Source: Auriscalpium vulgare | Taxonomy: Eukaryota > Basidiomycota > Agaricomycetes > Russulales > Auriscalpiaceae | Assembly (NCBI GenBank): GCA_019915015.1 | Contig: JAHBBC010000005.1 | Location: 1,736,001-1,800,000 of the forward strand | Length of the DNA: 64,000 nt | Direction: 5' to 3' | Part shown: positions 35,779 to 47,200 of the stretch, piece by piece | Layout of the letters: every line of letters starts with the position of its first letter | Position numbering within the stretch: the stretch's first letter is position 1 | Translations under genes and position numbers: made by a program | The notes under the pieces: model-generated | Told to the model about the DNA's origin: nothing | Databases searched by the model: none | What the model saw: only the letters and a program-made list of their open reading frames with translations

Positions 35779-36867
35779 GAGGACTCAACAACTTGAACAA
35801 GTCGGTTCCAACGCGTATCGACTTCAGTTCCGGCTACAGGGTCTGGTCTGGCCGGCCGGACATTGCCGGTAGCGCTTCCACTCCTCCTAATACCTATGTA
35901 CCAAACCAGATTTCCGAACGGCGCACAAAGCACTGCTGTCCTGGTGAGAGTCGCAAAGACTCTTACCTGCATCACAGCCTTTTCCTGCAGTTTTTGTAAT
36001 TGTTTTCCCCCCCACTCGGTGCGTCAATTCCGATTGTACAGTTGTACTCCTGAAACTCTACGTGCGGTATCCTCTAGTCAAACCCAGCTACAAGGAACAC
36101 AGCGAAGCGACCGTGCCCTTGATGACCGTCACCTCGAACGCCGATGACGACTCCCAGGTCTATCTCAGGTCCTCCCGTTCATCACAGCTCTTCGATCGAT
36201 GACCACACATGCAACTTTTGAACCATGTGCTGTGCATAGCCTCCGAGGGGCTCATGTCAATCATGTCATTGACAACACAGCGTTAGTACACAGGTCGATC
36301 GAGGTATTCTCGCAGGATCTCATGATGCTCCTTCGCGGGGGACATTCGACAAGTGAAAAGTATTTTGGGAACGCCACGACGAGCCCGCCTAGTCAGTCGT
36401 GCGCTCCTCGTTCTCCTCCGAGTCCCTGGAGGACTAAGTCACTGATGCTGCTGTGCCGCCATCTGGCCTTTTTTCCGACGTGCACACCTCCGAGCGGTCT
36501 GTGGTTTTTTGCGCGGAGAGAGATGAAAGGCGCGTCTAGCTATTTTTGCATCATACAATCTGGATTGACACGCTATAAATAACCTCGGTGCCGAGTTTCG
36601 CAGGTGCGCTCGTGCGTGGCAGTTCGTGCTCGCATGCTGATGGAACCTGTCTGATAGAATATGTGTCTATGACTGAATTGCAGGCGGCTTTTGAGTCGTC
36701 CAAGATGCGCAGGCTCGGAGATTGATGATTGCACGGGATGAACACTATACGAAGGAGTCGGTGCGCGCTGCAGTATCCTCACGCCTGTGGGAGAGGGAGG
36801 CGCCTCGACCGATTTCGGTCCTGGTTGATGCTTTCATGTGGCTACATCCTCGATATTAGTGTGAGTC
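35779..36867. other. Intergenic region, no gene recognised
   Basis: About 1.1 kb upstream of COA1. Frames up to 127 codons without motif. Nothing supported. Confidence 0.35.
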
Positions 36868-37328
36868 TATATATAGGGCCTCCTCTTCTCTTGCTGCTGA
36901 CATCTCCACCTGGTCAATCATCTCAGTTGCCTGCTACGCTCGCAGTGATCGGCAATGCGGCGAGCGGTGAGTGACCGTTCGAACTAAGAGCGTGAAATAT
37001 CTAATCGTCACGTATGGCCACTCCCAACCCCTCCCAACCTTCTCTCTAGTACACATGTGCTTCCAAGGATGTGACATTGTGCACGAGAGACAAAATAAGA
37101 TCAAACAGCATGGAGCGAGAACGTACTGGTTCCTGGCTAACTTGTCCATGCTGGAATGCGTTTCTACCAGGCGCGTCGCATATGCCAGCACGCGTCGTTT
37201 GGCATGCACCGCGCCGAGGGGTTCTTTCGAGAACGCCGCGAGCAGATGGCTTCGTCGCCATCTCACGGATGATTGCATGCGACGCATGGGTAGCTTGCGG
37301 TAGTCACGGTCTCCAGCACGTATAAAGG
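36868..37328 (+). other. Possible small transcription unit with TATA box
   Basis: TATATATAG at 36868. At 36955 an ATG is followed after four codons by a good donor (GTGAGT, 36967), and an acceptor (ctctctag) at about 37050. The spliced frame stays open for about 90 codons to a stop at about 37324. No family seen; composition is unremarkable. Could be a non-coding transcript or chance. Confidence 0.22.
37321..37327 (+). promoter_or_regulatory. TATA box of the A4 protease gene
   Basis: TATAAAG, 86 bases before the ATG at 37407. Confidence 0.6.
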
Positions 37329-37406
37329 CCGCGGGTGCGCTCCCTCATTCCCCAGGTTCCCTCCGGTCCCCACAGCCAGCCAGCTCATCCTCGCCAGCTC
37401 ACAGCC

Positions 37407-38304
37407 ATGTTCGCTTCCGCCCTCCTCAGCATTGCGCTCCTGGCTACGACCGCGTTCGCCGCCCCTCCGTCGCGCGACACTCGCATGGCGAGCCGCATCG
37501 CCCGTCGCCGCGAGGGCGCGCACCTGTCGCGTCCCATCCTGCGCGAGGAGTCGTCGAACTTGGTTGCCGCCAACTACAGCTCGAACTGGGCCGGTGCCTC
37601 CTGGGAGTCATACCCATCGGTAAGCCGCCCTCGCGCGTCCGGACGGCACATGCTCATGTTTCACTGCAGGGTACGTTCACTGCCGTCACCGGGACGTTCG
37701 TCGTGCCCACGCCCTCGACGCCGTCGGGCGGCTCGGGGTCCTATTCCGCCTCGGCGTGGGTCGGCATTGATGGCGACACCTGTGAAACCGCCATCCTGCA
37801 GACCGGTGTGGACTTTACGATCGACGACGGCGAGGTATCATTTGATTGTGCGTCTCCATCGCTTCGGCCCCGTTGATCCTGTCTCACATTCGTCTTGACG
37901 GCACAGCCTGGTACGAGTGGTACCCCGACTACGCCCACGACTTCTCCGGCATTAAGATCCACGTCGGGGACACGATCACGCTGACCGTGACGGCCACGAG
38001 CACGACCACCGGGTCGGCCGTCATCGAGAACGTGACGACGGGCAAGACCGTCAAGAAATCCCTCACGTCGACCGCCCCGCTCTGCGAAGAGAATGCCGAG
38101 TGGATTGTGGAGGACTACGAGGAGGGCAGCTCCCTCGTGCCCTTCGCCAACTTTGGCACCGTCACTTTCACCGACGCCTTGGCCACCACCAGCTCGGGCC
38201 CCGTCGGACCCGATGGCGCGACGCTCATCGACATCCGCCAGAACAACGTGACTCTGACGTCCGTCTCGGCGGATTCTTCCAGCGTCACGGTCTCGTACAT
38301 TTGA
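37407..38304 (+). CDS. Secreted glutamic protease (peptidase family A4/G1, eqolisin)
   Basis: Three exons (37407-37619, 37670-37847, 37907-38304) give 262 residues, the usual prepro length. Signal peptide MFASALLSIALLATTAFAAP, a basic propeptide, then the mature part begins near NYSSNWAGASWESYPSGTFT. The catalytic pair of the family is visible: Gln in CETAILQTGVDF and Glu in CEENAEWIVEDYEEG. The conserved SWYEWYPDYAHDF and GTVTFTDA are present. Eqolisins are acid-active, pepstatin-insensitive endopeptidases secreted by fungi. A TATA box and short leader suggest a strong, regulated promoter. Confidence 0.93.
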
Positions 38305-38541
38305 GGATCGGAGGGAGGGCAGGTGGGCCCCGCGGAGGAGAAAACAGGGAGCGACGATCTAGATGAAATGATGCATATTAACGTTGTATTGTGTATCGGG
38401 CGCAATGCAGCGCAAGATCTATGTACTTACCACCACCACGAGTGCTAGTGAGCACAGCAAGGATCCAACGATACTTCTCACGTCACATGCATACTGTGAT
38501 CGGTTATGTGTCTTGAGGTCCATTGGCATGATCACGACCGG

Positions 38542-38639
38542 GAAGCGTACCTTGTGGTGTCCTGCAATGATGCCGCGGAGTCATGTCTCTGAAGCGTACC
38601 TTGTGGTGTCCTGCAATGATGCCGCGGAGTCATGTCTCT
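38542..38639. repeat. 49-bp tandem duplication
   Basis: Two perfect head-to-tail copies (38542-38590 and 38591-38639) beginning GAAGCGTACCTTGTGG. They lie downstream of the A4 protease gene. Confidence 0.93.
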
Positions 38640-38669
38640 GAAGCAGTCAGTAGTCAGCAGTCAGCAAGA

Positions 38670-39070
38670 GTACACTGAGTTCCGTAGCCGTGCCTGACGA
38701 CGACTAAGACCATCGACGCCAGTACGAGGGACACGCACAGTGAAATTCGACGTGTAACTAACGGTACTCAAGGAGCTGTCCTACAACGCGAGAATAGTTA
38801 CCCATGCTTTGACTGCAATCAAGGAATCTAAACACCCTGTGTCTGAGGGAAAACCCTTAGTGGCGGAACGACTGTCTTCCGCGCAAGGTCGGCAACGGAG
38901 ACTAGGGAGACACGGGAGGCACCGTGCCTACGGCGACTCGCTTGGCTGGGACCGTAGGTGAGCGCAGGTAACGACGCCAGTACCAGGAACACGTACAGTG
39001 AAATCCGACGTGGACAATGTCTGACCGACTGTAGACCCCGAGGGGCTGTCCTCGCGTTGCAGGACAGTTT
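38670..39070. repeat. Diverged direct repeat pair in intergenic DNA
   Basis: About 38715-38790 and 38970-39045 share GACGCCAGTAC, ACACG-ACAGTGAAAT-CGACGTG and GAGCTGTCCT/GGGCTGTCCT blocks in the same order. Old local duplication; no coding sign. Confidence 0.5.
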
Positions 39071-39305
39071 CCGTGGGCGCGTCTTCGCTCTGGAGCTAGA
39101 GTGATTAAGATGCGATACCAAAGAAGAGGTACAACGCTCACGATGCCATTAAGACTATCCCAGTCATCGAAACGCGATACCAGATTCTGCGTGACTATCA
39201 CCTGAGCGTTGTCGTCGCATCGGCGAAGAAGGCACGGCTGGGCCGCCCCGCTGATCGCCCAGTCACCATTGAAGCGTCCGGTGCTCTGGACGATGAACCC
39301 GCGCT

Positions 39306-40391
39306 TCAAAGCACGACTGGCCGCACGCAACCACCTCTCGCAACATGCACAAGTGTCGGAACTGCTCCCAATCCTGAAGCGTCCATAATCGATGTTTCCA
39401 TCCTTGAGGATAGAACCTCGTACCAAAAAGAGAAAAGACGGATTTCGGCGTGGAGAACTGGAGCAATGGATGTCATCTCCTCGACGGAGGTAAGAGAAAG
39501 GGAAGGGCGAGAAGACTTGAGAGAGGCCATGAAATCGTAATCGTACCCGTCCGCCACTGCTACAGGCGACAGGACTTCGATTGAGGGTGGCGGGAGTTTG
39601 AGGTACGGCGGTCGGTCTTCCCAGACAGTCGGGACCGAGCCAGGAGGCACGTACTGCGCCTTCAGGTTGATGAGAATGCTCGCGCCCAACCCATACCGAG
39701 CAACAGAAGAAAAGACGAGGCGCAGGTTACGCAGCGGAGGAGGTAGCTCTGCCGTCAAAGTGTCAGCCATAAGCTCCAGCACTGCTGCAGACATGGATAT
39801 GGCGGCAAGACTGTCGGGAGATGGCGCGAATGCTGTGATAAGAGTTTCCAACGAGCGGAGGATGCCAATATATGTGGTAGGAAGATCACTGCCGTGGAAG
39901 GTGTCGATGATATCCGCGAGCGGGTAATCAGAACTCTTGAGGCGATTGGCTAGGGAGACGATGTCGAGAACAGGGCAATCACAGTGTTCCAGGAAGTCGC
40001 TGACCGCAGTCATCTCTTGAGCGATGACAGACCGCAGGTTTCGAAGAAGTTCTTCTAACACCTCGGATGACCTCTCTAGCGCAAACCGCATATAGGGAAC
40101 GTAGCTGCGTCCACTCTGAATGAGCGAGAAGAAGTCGTCAACCCTGTCACGGTCTTCCTTTTCGGTGCTTCGGTTCATCGCGAAGACAAAGAAAGGACCG
40201 TCTCTAGTCCTGTAACGAGTGACAGCAGGTTGATCCTGGGGAGAGTTACCAACAGCAAATGTGGCGAGACTGCGGAGGAAGGAAAGCTCCTCCTCGTCGT
40301 GCGGGGACAGGGTTTGAGGGGGATACATGGTCGGAAACGGACCCTTGTACTCGAATCCCAAGAGATCCATGAGCTGAAGCTGCTCCGACAT
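39306..40391 (-). CDS. Hypothetical protein (361 aa)
   Basis: One open exon starting MSEQLQLMDLLGFEYKGPFP and ending CVRPVVL. It is mostly alpha-helical by eye, with Leu-rich segments (AAVLELMADTL, PPPLRNLRLVFSSVARYGLG) and no signal peptide or membrane segment. A conserved-looking stretch RYRTRDGPFFVFAMNR lies near residue 60. Upstream, MEREPRNPEDDESGG (from 40546) followed by a good donor (GTAAGT) suggests an extra 5' exon, but no acceptor restores the frame, so I start at 40391. Further 3' exons are possible. Family not recognised. Confidence 0.55.
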   Translation of the reverse strand: MSEQLQLMDLLGFEYKGPFPTMYPPQTLSPHDEEELSFLRSLATFAVGNSPQDQPAVTRYRTRDGPFFVFAMNRSTEKEDRDRVDDFFSLIQSGRSYVPYMRFALERSSEVLEELLRNLRSVIAQEMTAVSDFLEHCDCPVLDIVSLANRLKSSDYPLADIIDTFHGSDLPTTYIGILRSLETLITAFAPSPDSLAAISMSAAVLELMADTLTAELPPPLRNLRLVFSSVARYGLGASILINLKAQYVPPGSVPTVWEDRPPYLKLPPPSIEVLSPVAVADGYDYDFMASLKSSRPSLSLTSVEEMTSIAPVLHAEIRLFSFWYEVLSSRMETSIMDASGLGAVPTLVHVARGGCVRPVVL

Positions 40392-40818
40392 TATCTGCTG
40401 GCATAGACAACACGATCAGCGCAAAGCTCTTGGAAGGGTTCGCCATACTTACGTTCAGCGACCGACAGCTCGACGACATCAGGGTCGTAGTTTTCGAAAA
40501 CGCCACCGCTCTCATCGTCCTCGGGGTTCCTAGGTTCTCGTTCCATACTGTGGTGCAGTAGGCTGGTAACCAAGTCTTTATGAAGCTAAGTGACGAGCAA
40601 GCAAAGTAACAGGGAGAACAGGAGTCCGCTTAGCGCTTACTAGAAGCGCTACGCTCGAGAGTCGAGGAAAAGTCACGGGGTCGAGCTTCGTCACGTGCGT
40701 GCGGTATCTGGGGCCTGGGCCGGGCGGCGGGCGCCTAGCCCGCCTTGCCTCGACACCTCGTCGTCCCGCCTCCGTGACGCCAGACTGCGCACGGGGTCAG
40801 CCTCCAAACGATACCCAA
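40392..40818. other. Divergent promoter region
   Basis: About 430 bases between the hypothetical gene (minus) and the helicase-like gene (plus). A possible 5' exon of the former lies at 40445-40546. No TATA seen. Confidence 0.35.
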
Positions 40819-42409
40819 ATGAACTGCGACGACGACTACGATGCTATATACCCCACTCTGCCCTTCTCGACGGGTTTCTACGAGTCGCTGTGCTCTGTGT
40901 CTGTGACAGCTCCTACTACTGCGCTCCAGATCTTCTCGGCCGTTTTCGACGCGTCAAGAGGCAAGATACGACTACGTGAAGATCAACTACTACCTGCTGT
41001 GCACTTTGCTGAGGGAAGAGATGTCGTATGCAATGCAAAGACGGGCTCCGGCAAGACGATCGTAGTCTCGGCACTCCTCCACCCGGACGCGATCACTCTC
41101 GTCTTCTCCCCACTGAAGCGTCTTCAGAAAACCATGGTGCGTAGTGATTTGAGACCACAGTAAATGCCTGCTAACTCCCGGGCTTTGAAGGTCAATGATC
41201 TTAACTCATACGACGGCATACACGCAATCGCTGTCAGCAGCGATATGCATGATGATTCTGATCAATGCAGGGTACGTCGCGGCATGTATGAGCGCGCATT
41301 ACATACTAAGTGATGTTTTAGGCTATACGAGAAGGCAAACATAATATCATCCTGACGTCTCCGGAGCAGTCAAAGCCAATCGACGGACACCCGACAGGGC
41401 TCTTCCGTGCAATGCAGGAACGCCGGTTCTGCAATCGGATATCTCGCATCATCGTCGACGAGTGTCACCTCGCATGGCTCTGGGGTCTTTCTTTTACCAT
41501 GACGCGCGCTTTTCGGCCAGCATGGGCGCATATAGGCGACATTCGTATCAGCCTTCCTCCCGCGGCGCCGCTTCTCGCTCTCACAGCAACGGCACCGCCT
41601 CGCATCGAGTCTGCGCTTCTAAAGCTTCTCGCCCTCAGGGAGCCTGTCACCTTTAAGTCGACGATCAACCGTCCGAACCAGACCTACGCTGTCCATTCTA
41701 TCCACGAGAAACCGACTGCGAAGGAGCTCCGGACTCCAGACGACGTGAAGAAGTATGCGGTGACGACAGGATGTCGTCACGAGAACCTCGCGACCTACGC
41801 TGCCGACGACGCGCCCGATGGTGCATTCCTTATCATAGGCCTTTTCCCTACTAATAGTCCTTGTGCGCGGCAGCTCTCGAGGTCGTTCCCGGCGCCTTCT
41901 GCTGCGATCGCCATGGATATGTGATGCAGGACGACTTCCACATCTCGCTTTTCACAGGCGAGTCTACGAACGCGAAGCGGCCTCCCGCTGTCCCGAATAA
42001 ATATCGCGATATGTGGCAAGTCACTTGTGTCCCACTTATCAAGGCCCTTCGACGGTGGCTCGCATCGGACTCGCGCAAGTCCAAGGCGCCACCGACATAC
42101 CCATCGTACTTCGTCCTATCGAGCCGCAACATGACCGACATATCGAAGATGCATCCTTCAAAGGTGACAGGCGAAGATGCACTGGCGGATGCGCTCGTGA
42201 AGACGGAGAGCTGGCGCTCGCTATGGGCAGCTGACCTGTTTCAGGTGCTTCGGAACTTCGAGCGCAGCGCACGCCCGAACAAGGTGCAGTGGGTGGCTAA
42301 TCATCGAGCCGTGCTGGAGGCGGAGAAAGCGGCGAAGGCGAGAGGCGGGAATACAGTCCCCGGAGATGATGATGGGGAGTCCAGTGAGGATGAGGATGAG
42401 GAGGATTAG
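40819..42409 (+). CDS. RecQ-like helicase-related protein lacking the second RecA lobe
   Basis: Four exons with three introns (41137-41190, 41272-41321, 41821-41873) give 477 residues in consistent phase. Lobe 1 of a RecQ/DEAD-type helicase is complete: REDQLLPAVHFAEGRDVV, Walker A NAKTGSGKTIV, FSPLKRLQKTM, TSPEQSK, motif II VDECHLAWLWG, motif III LLALTATAPPRIE, and INRPNQTYAV. Motifs IV-VI are missing. The sequence then jumps to the C-terminal region of basidiomycete RecQ-like proteins (APDALEVVPGAFCCDRHGY, CVPLIKALRRWLASD, YFVLSSRNMTDISKMHPSK, WAADLFQVLRNFE) and an acidic tail. It should bind ATP and DNA but not unwind. Whether it is a decaying copy or a shortened functional form is open. 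Confidence 0.72.
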
Positions 42410-42541
42410 GAGAGCATTGGCGATGGTGAGCAGCGTGTGGTTTGGCGTCTGAAGCTCGGGAACAGTGGCTATGTATTGAAATTCTGAATAACTGCTAGTC
42501 AAAATACATCACCACCTGGCTCGCTATCTTCTAATATGACG

Positions 42542-42834
42542 TGGAGTCTTTTGCTGCGCAATGCATTGCCACGACGGTTCATGACACGGACAACGTCGGC
42601 GGAGTGATACAGCGTGCATTTCTGACCGAGGACTGCGTGATCATTATCACCGTGAGCCCATTCGTCACTCGTCCCGATGCTACCACTGATATTGTTATAG
42701 GGTGGACTGTCCGCGGCGGGTATCTGGAAGGAGGAGATGAAGTTTTTGGTTCTAGGGCGACTGCCTGGTACATAGAAGACACCGCGAGAATGGTTATATC
42801 CATCGCTAGGTCTACTAAGTAGGAAGTGTTGAAT
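42542..42834 (+). pseudogene. Fragment of an F-box gene, copy of 54.1 kb locus
   Basis: Encodes VESFAAQCIATTVHDTDNVG ... IVIGWTVRGGYLEGGDEVFG, almost identical to the C-terminal part of the F-box protein on minus at 54170-54420. The similarity starts GTGGAGTCTTTTGCTGCG and fades after about 42812 (CATCGCTAGGTCTA). There is no start, F-box or promoter. It sits between the helicase-like gene and tRNA-Val. Confidence 0.8.
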
Positions 42835-42934
42835 TCAAGCAATACTTGGCGTGGATGGTGTGAAGAACGCACCTGGCTTTACTGTCGGGAAGCCATGTGC
42901 GGACTAGTAGTTGGGGCACCTCAGAGCATGTATC

Positions 42935-43039
42935 GGTTCGATGGCGTAGTTGGTTATCGCATCTGTCTAACACCGAGTTGGGCCAACAGCCTAATTTCGG
43001 GATCACAGAAGGTCCTCAGTTCGAGCCTGGGTCGAATCA
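42935..43039 (+). tRNA. tRNA-Val (anticodon AAC) with 31-nt intron
   Basis: Acceptor arm GGTTCGA pairs with TCGAATC (one G-U). The D arm is GCG...CGC, the anticodon stem TCTGT/ACAGA, and the anticodon AAC lies at 42969-42971. The intron at 42973-43003 lies one base after the anticodon, the canonical place. The variable loop is AGGTC; the T arm is CTCAG TTCGAGC CTGGG with a B box; the discriminator is A. Mature length is 74 nt. T runs at 43041 and 43058 can serve as Pol III terminators. Confidence 0.93.
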
Positions 43040-43328
43040 CTTTTGTAGTTGATCTGTTTTTTCTCCCGGGGGTCGCCTCTTGGAACGAACGACCTCAGTT
43101 TCCCATCGCGTAGCTGTATTATTAGATCACGCAGAACGCAAACTTCCTTCCAGTAATGCGATCCTCCGCCCGGAAGGAGGCGGCCCGGCAGCCGGAGCAA
43201 CGCACACCTCCGTCCTCGGAACTTTACTCGTCTCCCCATCTTCCGGCACCCGTGCGTTGCTTCTCACATGCTCTGCAACTCCTAGATGTGACTGACCGAA
43301 TTCTCCAGGGTGCCCGGGCACAGCTATC

Positions 43329-43786
43329 ATGCCCGCGTTCCCGTCATATTCGTTGCGGTCTTCTCCAATTCATCGAGTGCTGAAGAAACACCCCTCCCTG
43401 TTCGGGGTTCCGTTTCTTCTGATCATAGTCGGCGCATCATTCGGCATGCAGTCGTTCACGCAGACCCGGTATGACCTGCACGACCAGAAGGTCTCGCAGG
43501 TGCGTCGCCGACCCGCCGTTCGGCCGCAAGTGCTGACACCATCCGCGCACAGATCACTCGCGAGCAAGAGCTCGGCCTGAGCAAGGACAGGAAGAAGTTC
43601 GACATCAGGGAGGAGTACTTTGTGAGTGACGACCGCCGCGTCACGCCCGCCCTTCCGCTCACGGGGCCCTAGAAACTGAGCGCGTCGAAGGACCAAGAAT
43701 GGGAGCCCAAGCGGATCGCGCGGCCGAAGGGCTTACCAGAGTGGGGCGTCCCCCCAGAGGAGCCGCCATCTCAGAACGGATCATAA
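43329..43786 (+). CDS. COX16: Cytochrome c oxidase assembly protein Cox16
   Basis: Three exons (43329-43499, 43553-43621, 43673-43786), 117 residues. Starts MPAFPSYSLRSSPIHRVLKK, then a single inner-membrane segment, PSLFGVPFLLIIVGASFGMQ. The family block TRYDLHDQKVSQ, EQELGLSKDRKKFDIREEYF and the C-terminal WEPKRIARPKGLPEWG follow, ending QNGS. Length and all conserved parts match Cox16, which helps deliver copper chaperones and Cox1/Cox2 modules during complex IV assembly. It starts 290 bases downstream of tRNA-Val on the same strand. Confidence 0.93.
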
Positions 43787-44294
43787 CCTGCTGCGGGGAA
43801 ACCCATGTACGAGTAAAGGACAGGCCCTTGCTATACATCTCTGTGTCCGGAGCTAATTTGCACTACACGTCATGCTCCGATGTGCGAGCTACCCTGACCC
43901 GCTCCGAAGGCATGAACTATTTGCCTGAGCTCAGAGCATTAGCATTGTCATACACCAGGGTCTGGCCAGCGCGGCCCTTTGCGATCCAGCCCCGCAAGCC
44001 AGGCCTCCGTCTATCAGATGGTTTACTCCGCCATGAGGAAGACCTCAGAGACCGATGCGATGATCGCGCCATGCTTTCCATAATTTGCTGAGTTATATTC
44101 CACTGCCTTGTAGAGTTACATGTAGTGTTGATTGAATATGAGATGTAGTAGGCGCATACACATGTATTACATGATACAGCAGATGGGAAGGCGGACAGCG
44201 GTGGGGAGCAGGTGCAGACGAGTGAAGGGGGGGCGGGGGATGGGGAGATATATACGTCCATGTATCGCAGCAACCGTAACGGTGAACACACAAC
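43787..44294. other. Convergent intergenic region
   Basis: About 500 bases between the COX16 and SKN7 stops. A/T-rich tracts at 44090-44180 probably hold 3' processing signals. No gene seen. Confidence 0.35.
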
Positions 44295-47200
44295 CTAGTC
44301 CAGCACTTCGAAGCGCCCGCGCTTGCCGTCGCGCTCGTCCTCCGCGTCGTCCAGCGAGCGCTTCTCCCCGGGGTTCAGGCCCATGGACACGCCCATGCCG
44401 CCCGCGTCGCCCGTGAGGCCCTGCAGGATCATCGAGTACTGCGCGTCCGACAGGCCGAGCCCCGCGAGCGGGTTGATGCGCCCGTCGTCGTCCGGGAGCA
44501 GCAGCCCGTTCGACGGCTGCACGGTGAGGTTGTCGCCGTCCTCGTCGATGGTCGCCCCGCCCGGCGACGGCGCGCCGAGCGTCCGCGGGAACTTGCCCAT
44601 CTGCTGGATGACCTTCAAGTGCATGAGGTGTTTCTGGAGGACGGTGGCGCGCGATTAGTGCGGGCTCGTCCGGGCGCTAAGAAGAGAACGCACCTCGAGC
44701 ATGTCCAGGAGGCCCTCCTTCGTGAACGGCTTTGGCAATATATCGTTCATACCTGCGCAAAATTAGGGCCGTGATGAGTGGGAAAAGGCGGCGATGTGTC
44801 CCACCTGAATGATAATATGTCATAATCTCGTTCGGCTTGGAGTTGCTAGTCATCGAGATGATGGGCGTCATATGGTCGAACTGGCGGATGAGCGACGTCG
44901 CGGACACGCCGTCCAACTTCGGCATAACAATGTCCTGCAATATCAAGAAGCATCAGCCGCTTGTTCCCTCACAACGGTGGGAGTTCGACGAACCATCAAC
45001 ACCAAATCGTACTTCTCGAGATTCATCTTGTTCACCGCGCCAACGCCGTCCACCGCCACGTCGATCGTGCACCCGAACACCTGCAGGAACTTGCTCGACA
45101 GCTTGCGGCTCACCGCGTCGTCCTCGACGAGCAGCACGCGCGGGGGCACAGCCCACCCCGGGACGAACGCGGAGCGGCGCACCCGCATCATGCGTGACGC
45201 GCCCGGTTGCGCGCCCCCGAACGCCGGGCCCGCACTGGGCCCGCCGGGGCCCTCGCCCGCCGCGCCGACGGAGATAGGGCTGAGCTCGCTGTCGCCCACG
45301 CGCTCCTCGACGCCCCCGCCCCCGCCGAGCGCGATCGGCAGGATGTCGCCGAGCGTGCTCGGGTCGAAGCTCCAGTTGCCGTTCGTGTCGTCGACGCTCG
45401 ACTTGGGCATGAGGTGCCCGAGCGTGAAGACCTGCAGGCCCTCGTGCGCCTCGGGCATGTACTGCGCGAGCACCGACGCGCCGTCGGGCGGCGACGAGCT
45501 GCTCGGCGGGAGGAGGAAGGTGTCCAGGGCGGAGGACGTGGAGGTGCTGGTGCTCGGCCCCGCGACGGGGGACGGGCCCTCGGCGTCGAGGGAGCCCACC
45601 TGCGTGCTCTGCGGGCGCTTCCGCTGGAGCTCCTCGATGCGTGCGAGGGCCTCCTGCCGGCTGAGCGGCTGCTCGCCGTCTGCACCGCCTGTAGGTGGTA
45701 GGCCCATTAGGCCCGCGGCGGCCGCCATAATCCGAGACGCGCTGCTGGACGGTCGCGGCGGGTTGCTCGGGCCTGGACTGCTCTCGGCGCCGCCAGATGG
45801 GCCCGCTTGGCTGCTGGTGGCCGCGGCGGAGGTCGAGGGCGTGGGTGCATTCGCCGTGCCATTAGCGTTGAATGACATACCGGCAACTTCGGCTCTTCGG
45901 GAGATTTCGTTCATTTGGAACAAGGATGCACGAGCAACGTCGTTTTCCCGATATGATCCCATCATGCGTTGCGCCTCTTGCGTGGGGACAAATGGGTTAG
46001 CGTCCGGGGCGAATGTCGAGGATAGCGGTTCTTCTTTCATTTTGCCTGAGCAGAGCGAAAACGGGGAAAACATCGTCAGCTTCCCCGAATTTATACACGG
46101 ACAATTAAATCGAACAAGAATTCTGCTAACACATAGTACGCCCGACGGAGCTGAAAGCTCAATTTCGAACCGACAAGAAAAGAGGAGGGGGGGAGTGCAA
46201 GCGGAAGAGGAAATGTCCATCGTGGCAAACACTACTGACCATTCTCCATCTGCAAGAAGTAGCTGATCAAATTCTGCATGAGGCCGTCCTGCTGCGCCAT
46301 ATTCCGTTGGAAGTTCACCATTTCGGTGAGCACGTTTTGGTAATTATTCTCGAGGTGGCGTATATGTGCGGTCATGTCGTCTTGCGTCTGTATCAGACGA
46401 TCAACCTGCGCCTGCAGTACCTCAACCGTGCCCGCTGTTGATGGTGATGGTGAACTGGCATTGGTGCCGCGTGTCGGGAGCGACTTGCGCGCGGCGGGGA
46501 CTTTGCGCTTGATATTCTCAAGCGCATCCCTGCGGTCGGCGTGGAAGTCAGGGTGCCGGAAGGTCCAACTCTACCGATAGGCAGGAGAACGGATCAGCAT
46601 GCGATTGATGGAGATAGGCGTAATACGTACATGCTCCCCAAACTGGCTGTCGTCTGTGTTCTTCACCTGCGGGGGCAATACGCGCGTCGGCCCTTGCCGG
46701 ATGAGAGGACAGGGTATGATAGAGCCGCACCTTGTGAAAATCGTACTTGTTGAGCTGGCGCACAAACGAGGCGAAATTTGAGTGCTTGAACATGCGGGGG
46801 AGGATGGACTTTGTGAACTCGTTCATGTCCTGCCGGTGGCACGGACGGGGTCAGCGCGCTGCGCGTGAAATAGCGGACAGATACGCACTTTGACGACGAA
46901 GCAGTCGCCGTGGGGACCCCACGAGACGACATGCTGGAACGAGGTGTCCTCCAGCATCCTGGGGAGAAGGTCGGCAACGCGCGGGGGGGCGGGTAAGGCG
47001 CGGACTCACTTGTACAGCTTCTTGACAAAGTCTGAGGTGGGCGGCATGTTGTCCTCTGAGTCCTTTGGAGGCTCATGAGAGGACTGCTGCTGAGGGAGGG
47101 GATCGCGGAGGATGGGCTTCTTGACATCGTCGCCGCGGGACGGATAGCGCTCTTCGCGTGAGGAGGATGTGCGATGTGAGGGCCATGGGAGCTGTGATGA

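Noticed and set aside
41820..41924. Apparent frameshift and early stop in the helicase-like gene
   Set aside because: Resolved by a normal 53-nt intron (41821-41873) with a branch-like CTACTAAT and a CAG acceptor; the frame then continues into the conserved C-terminus.
44943..46266. Plus-strand 485-codon frame across SKN7
   Set aside because: Antisense shadow of the SKN7 linker and receiver domain, which are clearly read on the minus strand.
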